A stretch of 64,000 bases of DNA from an uncultured Nocardioides sp. (GTDB lineage: Bacteria > Actinomycetota > Actinomycetes > Propionibacteriales > Nocardioidaceae): assembly GCF_947489365.1 (NCBI RefSeq), contig NZ_CANLDB010000003.1:62001-126000 (forward strand), in the 5' to 3' direction. The notes under the pieces are model-generated. The model saw nothing but the letters and a program-made list of their open reading frames with translations. It did not search any database and was not told the origin of the DNA. The position numbers and the translations under genes are program-made. Shown piece after piece: positions 57,845 to 64,000 of the stretch (its first letter is position 1; each line of letters opens with the position of its first letter).

Positions 57845-59875
57845 TCAGCGCTCCCAGGCGCGGAAGCCGTCGATGTCCACCGCGGTGCCGTTGACCCGGG
57901 CGCCGACGGCGTAGCGGTAGTCGCGGCGCACGTCGTCGCGCCGCAGGTCGAGCGCGCCGGCCACGTCGAGGCGGAACAGGAACTCCCAGCCCTTCCCGAG
58001 GTCGGCGTACGCCGCCGCCTGGGCGCCCCGCACCACCAGCGCGATCCGGGCGGCGTCGTCGTCGAGGTCGACGCTGCCGTCGAGCACCGTGGTCGGCTCG
58101 GTGCCGCCGGTCTCGAGGCGGCCGCCGACCCGGAGGTCCCAGCCGACACGGCGCAGGTCGTGGCGGTAGCGCAGCAGCAGGTAGTTGTCGCCGTCCTTCG
58201 CGACGCCGGCGAACAGCGTCCGCTCCCGGGCGGCGCCGGGCAGCGGGCCCGGGTCGAGCTCGACGACGAACTCCTCGCGCCGTGGTCCGCGGGGTGCGAC
58301 GGCGAGCAGGTGGGCGGCGCCGTCCGCGGAGACCCGCAGCCGTCCACCCTCGGTGACGGCCCGGGCGGCCGCGCCACCCGAGGGCACCGCGGCGAGCGTG
58401 TAGTCGGCCAGGTCGCCGTCGAAGGTCTCGGACAGCTCGTCGCGGCGCCGCTCCGCGGTGGGCGCGCCGGGGTAGAGGTCGAGCTCGGCGAGGTGGGCCT
58501 CCAGCAGCCGGCGCAGGCGCGCGGCGACCTCGGGGCGCTGCCCGGCGAGGTTCCTGCTCTCCCCGGGGTCGTCGGCGAGGTCGTACAGCTCCGTGGCGCC
58601 GTCGCGGAGGAACATCACGAGCTTCTCGTCGCCCACCCGGACGGCGGCGTGCGGGCGGGTGCCGCCGATGAAGTGCGGGTAGGCCCAGTAGGTCGCCTCG
58701 CGGGCGCGCTGCCGGCCGCGGCCGGTGAGGGTGGGGACGACGCTGATGCCGTCGACGTCCTTCGGCGCCGGGCCGCCCGCCAGGTCGAGCGCTGTCGGGA
58801 GCAGGTCGATCGTGCTGGTGAGGTGGTTGACGTCCTGGCCGGCGCGGACGAGCCCGGGGCCCCACGCGACGAGGGGGACGCGGATGCCTCCCTCGTACAG
58901 CTCGCCCTTCCCGCCGCGCAGCGGCGCGTTCGCGGGCCGCGACTGGCCGCCGTTGTCGGAGGTGACGAGCAACAGGGTGTCCTCCGCCAGGCCCTGGGCC
59001 TCCAGCGCGCGGCGGATCCGGCCGACCTGGGTGTCGACGCTCTCGAGCATCGCGGCGAGCACGGGCCGGTTCGGGGCGCGGTCGGCACCGGGCTTGGCCT
59101 CGTACTTCGCGAGCAGCTCGGGGCGGGCCACGAGGTCGGTGTGGACCGCGTAGTTGGAGACGTGCAGGAAGAACGGCTCGTCGCGGTGGACGGCGACGAA
59201 GTCCTCGACCTCGGCGGCGAGCCGGTCGGTGAGGTACTCGCCCGGCTCGCGGGCGGGGAGGTTCGGCATGAAGAAGTAGGGGTGGGTGTAGTCCCCTCCG
59301 GCGATGTAGAGCTCCTCGCTGACCCGGACGTCGTCGAACCCGTGCGCGTAGGGGTTGCCGGGCCGGTCGCGGTACGGGCCCGAGTACGTCTCGGTCAGGT
59401 GCCACTTGCCGATCAGGCCGCTGGTGTAGCCCCGCTTGCCGAGCAGCTCGGCGATCGACGTCGTACGCCGGTCGTCGAGGTGGTTGTCGCTGACCGCGGT
59501 CTCGGGGCGCAGGAAGTCGGTGACGCCTACCCGTCCGGGGTAGCACCCGGTCACGAGGGCGGCGCGGGTCGGCGAGCAGAGCGGTGCGGCGGCGTACGCC
59601 TGGGTGAAGCGGGTGCCCTCCGCGGCGAGCCGGTCGATCTCCGGGGTCTCGTTGAAGTCGTTGCCGTAGCAGCCCATCTCGTCCCAGCCGAGGTCGTCGA
59701 TCGACACGACGATCACGTTCGGGCGGTTGCGCGGCCGGCCGCGAGGACGGCGGCGCTGCGGGGCAGCGGCCGCCGCGGGGCCCGACACGGCGGCGACGGC
59801 GGTCCCGAGGGCGGCTCCGGCCAGGACGGTCCGGCGGCTGGTCCGCATCGTGGGTGGCAGGGTGGTCTGAGTCAT
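57845..59875 (-). CDS. Tat-exported sulfatase, paralogue 2
   Basis: The product has 676 residues and about the same domain order as its neighbour: twin-Arg signal MRTSRRTVLAGAALGTAV (from Met10), SIDDLGWDE (D60, D61), CSPTR (C100), GKWHLTETYSGPYRDRPGNP and TSDNGGQSRPANAPLRGGKG, then the extra C-terminal beta domain. No formylglycine-generating enzyme is in the window. Start ATG 59875; ATG 59848 would place the twin-Arg signal closer to the N-terminus. Confidence 0.93.
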   Translation of the reverse strand: MTQTTLPPTMRTSRRTVLAGAALGTAVAAVSGPAAAAAPQRRRPRGRPRNRPNVIVVSIDDLGWDEMGCYGNDFNETPEIDRLAAEGTRFTQAYAAAPLCSPTRAALVTGCYPGRVGVTDFLRPETAVSDNHLDDRRTTSIAELLGKRGYTSGLIGKWHLTETYSGPYRDRPGNPYAHGFDDVRVSEELYIAGGDYTHPYFFMPNLPAREPGEYLTDRLAAEVEDFVAVHRDEPFFLHVSNYAVHTDLVARPELLAKYEAKPGADRAPNRPVLAAMLESVDTQVGRIRRALEAQGLAEDTLLLVTSDNGGQSRPANAPLRGGKGELYEGGIRVPLVAWGPGLVRAGQDVNHLTSTIDLLPTALDLAGGPAPKDVDGISVVPTLTGRGRQRAREATYWAYPHFIGGTRPHAAVRVGDEKLVMFLRDGATELYDLADDPGESRNLAGQRPEVAARLRRLLEAHLAELDLYPGAPTAERRRDELSETFDGDLADYTLAAVPSGGAAARAVTEGGRLRVSADGAAHLLAVAPRGPRREEFVVELDPGPLPGAARERTLFAGVAKDGDNYLLLRYRHDLRRVGWDLRVGGRLETGGTEPTTVLDGSVDLDDDAARIALVVRGAQAAAYADLGKGWEFLFRLDVAGALDLRRDDVRRDYRYAVGARVNGTAVDIDGFRAWER

Positions 59876-59942
59876 CAGGAGGACTTCTTTCCCGAGTAAG
59901 TCAACTGAGGCGCTCGACTATGCCATACGCCAGACTGGGTCC

Positions 59943-60353
59943 ATGGACCTGGACCGCGTGCGTGTCTTCGCCGAGCGCCACCACCGCGCCGTGCTCGCCA
60001 CCCGGACGCCGTCGGGCGGGGTGCAGCAGAGCCCCGTCCTCGTCGCCGTGGACGACGCCGGGCGGTTCTGCGTGAGCAGCCGGGAGACGGCGTACAAGAC
60101 GAGGAACCTGCGGGCGGACCCGTGGGCGCAGCTGTGCGTCTTCACCGACGCCTTCTTCGGGACCTGGTACTACCTCGAGGGCGCCACCGAGGTGCTCGCG
60201 CTGCCGGACGCGATGGAGCCGCTCGTCGACTACTACCGCCGCGCCGCCGGCGAGCACGACGACTGGGACGCCTACCGCGACGACATGCGCCGCGAGCAGC
60301 GGGTGCTGCTGCGGATCACCGCCGAGCGCGCGGGGCCCGACCGGCAGGGCTGA
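59943..60353 (+). CDS. PPOX-class F420-dependent oxidoreductase
   Basis: The product has 136 residues with the split-barrel flavin/F420 fold: RHHRAVLATRTPSGGVQQSP, VAVDDAGRFCVSSRETAYKT (Lys/Arg contacts) and LCVFTDAFFGTWYYLEGATE. Matches the PPOX/F420 deazaflavin reductase family, here small and single-domain. Reaction unknown. It diverges from the sulfatase operon with 67 bases between starts. Confidence 0.85.
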   Translation: MDLDRVRVFAERHHRAVLATRTPSGGVQQSPVLVAVDDAGRFCVSSRETAYKTRNLRADPWAQLCVFTDAFFGTWYYLEGATEVLALPDAMEPLVDYYRRAAGEHDDWDAYRDDMRREQRVLLRITAERAGPDRQG

Positions 60354-60356
60354 GCG

Positions 60357-61211
60357 TCACCCGGGCCAGGCGTTGCGGGTGCAGCCGTCCAGGCCGTAGG
60401 TCTGCTGCTGCATGACGGGCGCCGGGGTCCCCGGTGCCGGGCACTCGACGTGGGCCTGCCCCAGCCGGTGGCCGACCTCGTGGTTGACCAGGTAGGTGCG
60501 GTACTGCCCCAGCGCGCCCGCGTAGTCCGGGATCCCCTCCGCCCACCGGACCGCGTTGAGCACGACCAGGTCGCCGTTGCGGCACGACACCTGGCCCATC
60601 GTCTGCAGCGGCGCGCAGAGCGCGTCGGTGGTGCCGGGGCTCGCGACGAGGACGCGGAAGTCGGGGACCTCCGTCGTCCGCCGCAGCGGCTGGCCCAGCA
60701 GGGTCTGCCAGCTGCGGGGGTGCTCCAGCACCCGCTCGACGCGCCGCCCGGTCGCGACGGGGTCGAAGGGGAGCCCGTCCTCGACCTCCACGGTGTAGGC
60801 GAGCTCGCCGTACTCGGCCTCCTCGGCGGCGGGACCGGCGGCGCCGTCGGCGATCCGGAACGTGCCCGGGCCGACGCTGGGCACCGGCCGCGGCCGGGAC
60901 GCGCGTCGCGGCCGCGGCGACAGGGAGGCGGTGGAGCCCCGCGGGACCTCGGTGGCCTCGGGGCCGTCCGCCCGGGAGTCGCCGGTGACGGGGGCCGGCG
61001 CGGTGTCGAGGGCGCCGCTGGCCGTCGGGTCGCCCGCGGAGTCCCCGGTGGGGCCGAGGTGGTGGCCGAACCCAGTGGCCAGGCCGCCGACCGCGATCAG
61101 CCCGACGGTCCGCACCGCGAGAGGGGTACGACGCCGCTCGGGGCGGGCCCCGCGGTGCGTCCCGGGCAGGGAGCGGCGACGTCCGCCCGCCCGTCCCGAA
61201 CCCCGAGTCAT
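60357..61211 (-). CDS. Secreted DUF3152 protein (zincin-like)
   Basis: The product has 284 residues with an Arg-rich N-terminus, a hydrophobic helix (AVRTVGLIAVGGLATGFG) and an exported Pro/Ala-rich stretch. The C-terminal domain carries LVNHEVGHRLGQAH, an HExxHxxGxxH zinc-protease motif, then VMQQQTYGLDGCTRNAW. DUF3152 proteins are common in actinobacteria but their substrate is unknown. Confidence 0.9.
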   Translation of the reverse strand: MTRGSGRAGGRRRSLPGTHRGARPERRRTPLAVRTVGLIAVGGLATGFGHHLGPTGDSAGDPTASGALDTAPAPVTGDSRADGPEATEVPRGSTASLSPRPRRASRPRPVPSVGPGTFRIADGAAGPAAEEAEYGELAYTVEVEDGLPFDPVATGRRVERVLEHPRSWQTLLGQPLRRTTEVPDFRVLVASPGTTDALCAPLQTMGQVSCRNGDLVVLNAVRWAEGIPDYAGALGQYRTYLVNHEVGHRLGQAHVECPAPGTPAPVMQQQTYGLDGCTRNAWPG

Positions 61212-61333
61212 GGTGGGTCACTGTATTCGCCTCCGCCGTCGTCGGCCGGGGTGGTTGGATCCGGGACGACCGGGCATGATCCGGCCGTCGGGCGACGCCC
61301 GCCGAGACGCGATCCACGAGACCGGAGGCCCGG

Positions 61334-62125
61334 ATGCTCCCCTACCTGATCGGCGCCGCCGTCGCGCTGGCCGTCGCCGGCTACATGTTCTGGCAGAGCA
61401 AGCAGGCCACCGGCCAGGTCGGTCGCCTCATCGGCACCGAGACATCCCGCGCCGCCGACGTCCACGAGCTCGCCCGCGCGGCCGCCGACGCGGCCGGTCC
61501 CGGCGCGTTCTCGCACCGGGTGGAGCTCAAGGGCGCGGCCGTGCCCGGACCCCGGGGGCTGCTCACCTCGGAGATCACCGACACCGAGTGCCTCTGGTAC
61601 CGCCACAAGGTGACCCACCACTTCCAGGAGTCGTACCGCACCAAGGACGGCGACCGCCGGACCCGCCGCAAGGAGGAGGTCGTCAGCGACAACTCCTCCA
61701 AGCAGTCCTTCCTGCTCCGTGACGACTCGGGCGAGATCACCCTCGTCCCGACGGCGCGGATCAACGGTCCGCGCAAGGTGGCCAGCGAGTTCCGCCAGGA
61801 CGAGGGGGCACGGGGCTCGAAGCTCCAGCTCGGGCGCTTCTCGATGACGCTGCCGACCAGCGGCGACCGGACGATCGGCTACGAGTACGAGGAGTGGGTG
61901 CTGCTCCCGGACACGCAGATCTTCGTCTCCGGCGAGGCCTTCGACGACCGCGGTGACCTCGAGGTCCGCGGGCCGAAGGGCGCCGACAAGATGCTCATCT
62001 CCACCCGCTCGGAGGAGGAGCTCATCGACCACCACCAGGGCGAGACCCGGAAGAACCAGCTCTTCGCCGGCCTGGCCGTCGTCGCCGCGGTCGTGCTGGT
62101 GGTCCTGGCGTTCGTGCTGCCGTAG
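61334..62125 (+). CDS. GIDE-domain membrane protein (bacterial MUL1/MAPL-like, no RING)
   Basis: The product has 263 residues: an N-terminal helix (YLIGAAVALAVAGYMFW), a GIDE domain in the middle (HRVELKGAAVPGPRGLLTS, CLWYRHKVTHHFQESY, YEYEEWVLLPDTQIFVSGEA) and a C-terminal helix. The GIDE domain is shared with the eukaryotic mitochondrial E3 ligase MUL1, but there is no RING finger, so it is not a ligase. Function unknown. Confidence 0.85.
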   Translation: MLPYLIGAAVALAVAGYMFWQSKQATGQVGRLIGTETSRAADVHELARAAADAAGPGAFSHRVELKGAAVPGPRGLLTSEITDTECLWYRHKVTHHFQESYRTKDGDRRTRRKEEVVSDNSSKQSFLLRDDSGEITLVPTARINGPRKVASEFRQDEGARGSKLQLGRFSMTLPTSGDRTIGYEYEEWVLLPDTQIFVSGEAFDDRGDLEVRGPKGADKMLISTRSEEELIDHHQGETRKNQLFAGLAVVAAVVLVVLAFVLP

Positions 62126-62147
62126 CGCCGCCCGGCGAGAGCCGGAC

Positions 62148-62176
62148 ATCGAGGTGCGAGGCCGGCCACGGCCGAG
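62148..62176 (-). repeat. Piece of the interspersed repeat
   Basis: 29 bases match the reverse complement of 7997-8025 without mismatch. This piece comes from the third quarter of the 7.9 kb unit, between convergent genes and next to a terminator hairpin. Confidence 0.75.
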
Positions 62177-62181
62177 CCGTG

Positions 62182-62226
62182 AGTGCCGCAGATCGCACGC
62201 ACCAGGTACGTGCGATCTGCGGCACT
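62182..62226. terminator. Bidirectional terminator hairpin
   Basis: Arms 62182-62199 and 62209-62226 are perfect 18-base complements around a 9-base loop. It lies between the stops of convergent genes (62125 and 62231). Confidence 0.85.
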
Positions 62227-62230
62227 GACC

Positions 62231-62665
62231 TCAGGGGACCAGGCGGACGACGTACCGCGCCCCGTGCCCGGTCGTGAGCACGGCGCGACCGGGCTCGACG
62301 CCGGGCGGGAGGGTCGTCGAGAAGTCGATCTGCCCGGTGGTGTCCGCGTCCGCCGAGGCGAGGGTCCAGGCCCTGCCGCGCTGCCGCAGCACCAGCTCGG
62401 CGTCCTGGATCGGCTCCGGCGCCGGATCGGCGTACGTGCACCGGGACGTGCAGCCGCCGACCTCGCAACCCATCGAGTCCTGGCACCCGTCGACGAAGGC
62501 GTGGCCGGTGACCTCGAAGGAGCGACCGATCACCTGGTGGCGCTCGAGCTCCAGGTACGGCGAGGCGCAGGACGCCGCCGCGGGCCCGGCCGGCGTCCCG
62601 AGCGGCGAGAGCAGCACGAGCAGGGCCGCCAGGAGCAGGCTGCGGGACAGCAGGCGCGACCTCAT
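62231..62665 (-). CDS. Secreted Cys-rich protein of unknown function
   Basis: The product has 144 residues with a signal peptide (LLLAALLVLLSPLGTPAGPA). The exported part has six or more Cys (SCASPY, DGCQDSMGCEVGGCTSRC) in a compact N-terminal half, then a beta-rich C-terminal half (LVLRQRGRAWTLASADADTT). Such proteins recur in actinobacteria without assigned function. It reads toward the terminator hairpin. Confidence 0.7.
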   Translation of the reverse strand: MRSRLLSRSLLLAALLVLLSPLGTPAGPAAASCASPYLELERHQVIGRSFEVTGHAFVDGCQDSMGCEVGGCTSRCTYADPAPEPIQDAELVLRQRGRAWTLASADADTTGQIDFSTTLPPGVEPGRAVLTTGHGARYVVRLVP

Positions 62666-62707
62666 GGACCTTCGACGGGCCGAGGCCGTGATCGGTTGCT
62701 CAGCCGC

Positions 62708-63073
62708 TCAGCGGCGAGCGCCGGCCGACACGAGGCGCGGCCCCGCGGGCCGGTGGAGGTCGCCGAGCATCCCGGCGAGACGGTCGAGGACGTCGTCGCG
62801 GACGCGGTAGTGCACCCAGGTGCCGCGGCGCTCCGAGTCGAGGACGCCGGCCTCGCGGAGCACCTTGAGGTGGTGCGAGATCGTCGGCGCCGACAGGTCG
62901 AAGGCGCCCGTCAGGTCGCAGACGCAGGCCTCGCCGCCGTCGTGGGCGGCGACGAGCGAGACGAGGCGCAGCCGGACGGGGTCGGCGACCGCCTTGAGCA
63001 GGACGGCGAACTCCGCCGCCTCCGGCTCGGCCAGCGGGGCGCGGGCGCGGATCGAGACCGTCTGCTTCGCCAT
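62708..63073 (-). CDS. arsR: ArsR family metalloregulator
   Basis: The product has 121 residues with the winged helix ISHHLKVLREAGVLDSERRG. The thiol motif ACVCDLTGAFDL (CVC) in the helix before it binds arsenite or antimonite, releasing DNA. ATG 63073; a longer frame adds 23 unrelated residues. It diverges from the ACR3 transporter gene and represses it and itself. Confidence 0.92.
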   Translation of the reverse strand: MAKQTVSIRARAPLAEPEAAEFAVLLKAVADPVRLRLVSLVAAHDGGEACVCDLTGAFDLSAPTISHHLKVLREAGVLDSERRGTWVHYRVRDDVLDRLAGMLGDLHRPAGPRLVSAGARR

Positions 63074-63150
63074 ACGTCTAAGTTGACAGACGTCGAAGCA
63101 AAGGGCAACGCTGGTGGTTCGATTCGATCGACGTCGAACCAAGGAGCCCG
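63074..63150. promoter_or_regulatory. Divergent arsR/acr3 promoter and operator region
   Basis: TTGACA (63083-63088) is a perfect -35 on the plus strand; a weak AACGCT follows 18 bases on. TTCGA (63118-63122) and TCGAA (63134-63138) form an interrupted inverted repeat near GTCGAA, fitting an ArsR operator. ACR3 has its ribosome site AAGGAG at 63141-63146. Confidence 0.45.
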
Positions 63151-64000
63151 ATGACCACCCCCGCCCCCGCCGGTACGCCGGCGGAGACCGCCGTCGCCGC
63201 CCGGCTGTCGACCCTGGACCGGTTCCTCCCGGTCTGGATCGTGGCCGCGATGCTCCTCGGGCTCGCGCTCGGCCGCTTCGTGCCCGGTCTCGACTCAGCG
63301 CTGGAGGCCGTCGAGATCGGCTCGGTGTCGCTGCCGATCGCCCTCGGCCTGCTGCTGATGATGTACCCGGTGCTGGCGAAGGTCCGCTACTCCGAGACCT
63401 CCCGGGTCACGGCCGACCGGCGCCTGCTCGTGGCGTCGCTGGTGCTGAACTGGGTCCTCGGGCCGGCGCTGATGTTCGCCCTCGCCTGGCTGCTGCTGCC
63501 GGACCTCCCGGAGTACCGGACCGGCCTGATCATCGTCGGCCTCGCCCGCTGCATCGCGATGGTCCTGATCTGGAACGACCTGGCCTGCGGCGACCGTGAG
63601 GCCGCTGCCGTGCTCGTGGCCCTCAACTCGGTCTTCCAGATCGTCGCGTTCGCCGCGCTGGGCTGGTTCTACCTCCAGGTCCTCCCGAGCTGGCTGGGGC
63701 TGCCGACGACCTCGGCGGACTTCTCGGTCGTCGCGATCGCCGTCAGCGTCCTGGTGTTCCTCGGGATCCCCCTGGCCGCGGGGTACCTCACGCGCGTCGT
63801 GGGGGAGCGGACCCGCGGCCGCGACTGGTACGAGGGCACCTTCCTGCCCCGCATCGGCCCGCTCGCCCTCTACGGGCTCCTCTTCACGATCGTCATGCTC
63901 TTCGCGCTGCAGGGCGACGCGATCACCTCCCAGCCGCTCGACGTGGCCCGGATCGCGCTGCCGCTGCTGGCCTACTTCCTCGTGATGTTCGCCGTCTCCT
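63151..64000 (+). CDS. ACR3-type arsenite efflux transporter (3' cut by window edge)
   Basis: 283 residues are visible before the window ends; the family is about 350-400. Features: LSTLDRFLPVWIVAAMLLGL, MMYPVLAKVRYSE, LVLNWVLGPALMFALAWLLL and LARCIAMVLIWNDLACGD, which holds the conserved Cys of the arsenite site. It exports arsenite with proton force. Start ATG 63151. Confidence 0.95.
   Translation, partial: MTTPAPAGTPAETAVAARLSTLDRFLPVWIVAAMLLGLALGRFVPGLDSALEAVEIGSVSLPIALGLLLMMYPVLAKVRYSETSRVTADRRLLVASLVLNWVLGPALMFALAWLLLPDLPEYRTGLIIVGLARCIAMVLIWNDLACGDREAAAVLVALNSVFQIVAFAALGWFYLQVLPSWLGLPTTSADFSVVAIAVSVLVFLGIPLAAGYLTRVVGERTRGRDWYEGTFLPRIGPLALYGLLFTIVMLFALQGDAITSQPLDVARIALPLLAYFLVMFAVS

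Noticed and set aside
1..64000. tRNA or rRNA genes
   Set aside because: No cloverleaf-like segment with the conserved T-loop or a 16S/23S stretch was noticed in the intergenic spaces. A dedicated search could still find one I missed.

Overview
The window is very GC-rich and densely coded, with many GTG starts and 4-base stop/start overlaps. It looks like an actinobacterium, most likely a Nocardioides-like member of the Propionibacteriales. That placement is inferred from gene order, codon bias and repeat type, not from a marker-gene search. The chromosomal core is the actinobacterial block ino1-padR / ponA-GT87 membrane protein / rpsF-ssb-rpsR-rplI-MATE-dnaB (2.2-26.1 kb), the order known from mycobacteria (Rv0046c-Rv0058). 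A racemase/FemX pair, a LysR regulator, endonuclease IV, an HTH-dehydratase fusion, an operon of secreted membrane-anchored proteins and a Ser/Thr kinase are inserted between the GT87 gene and rpsF.

Region by region. 0-2.1 kb: an SRPBCC fragment, an AIM24-like protein and a MerR-PP2C fusion. 2.2-7.9 kb: inositol phosphate synthase with its PadR regulator, a bifunctional penicillin-binding protein and a GT-C type mannosyltransferase-like protein. 7.9-8.25 kb: a tandem copy of a hairpin-rich interspersed repeat, with diverged pieces near 52.2 and 62.15 kb. 8.3-18.7 kb: the inserted genes listed above. 18.9-26.1 kb: ribosomal, ssb and dnaB genes. The dnaB gene carries two inteins, one with the class 3 (Trp-Cys-Thr) signature inside Walker A and one class 1 intein with a decayed homing endonuclease. 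26.1-27.7 kb: a lower-GC stretch with a small lipoprotein and gene remnants. 27.7-30.4 kb: a chromate-resistance operon (split chrB, then chrA) with a consensus-like, apparently leaderless promoter. 30.4-36.3 kb: assorted membrane and metabolic genes, including a GlcD-type oxidase and an AbiEi-like protein.

36.4-42.4 kb: a complete mycosporine-like amino acid (UV-sunscreen) operon. It reads HAD-like gene, mysA (cyclase), mysB (O-methyltransferase), a TauD/TfdA-type 2-oxoglutarate dioxygenase, mysC and mysD (two ATP-grasp ligases). Nearly all junctions overlap, so the genes are translationally coupled. The dioxygenase and the HAD-like protein, whose nucleophile motif is missing, go beyond the basic four-gene pathway and are the best candidates for new biochemistry here.

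42.6-54.3 kb: an epimerase, a sulfotransferase, a ferredoxin reductase-like flavoprotein, an alpha/beta hydrolase, an SDR, two fasciclin proteins flanking a MetE-like methyltransferase, a CocE-type hydrolase, an MFS carrier and an F420/NADP reductase-like protein. 54.3-59.9 kb: two tandem Tat-exported sulfatases with a GntP-type permease, probably one scavenging operon. 59.9-64 kb: an F420-dependent PPOX-type protein, a DUF3152 zincin, a GIDE-domain membrane protein, a secreted Cys-rich protein and a divergent arsR / ACR3 pair cut by the window end. No tRNA, rRNA, CRISPR array, insertion sequence or prophage was recognised.
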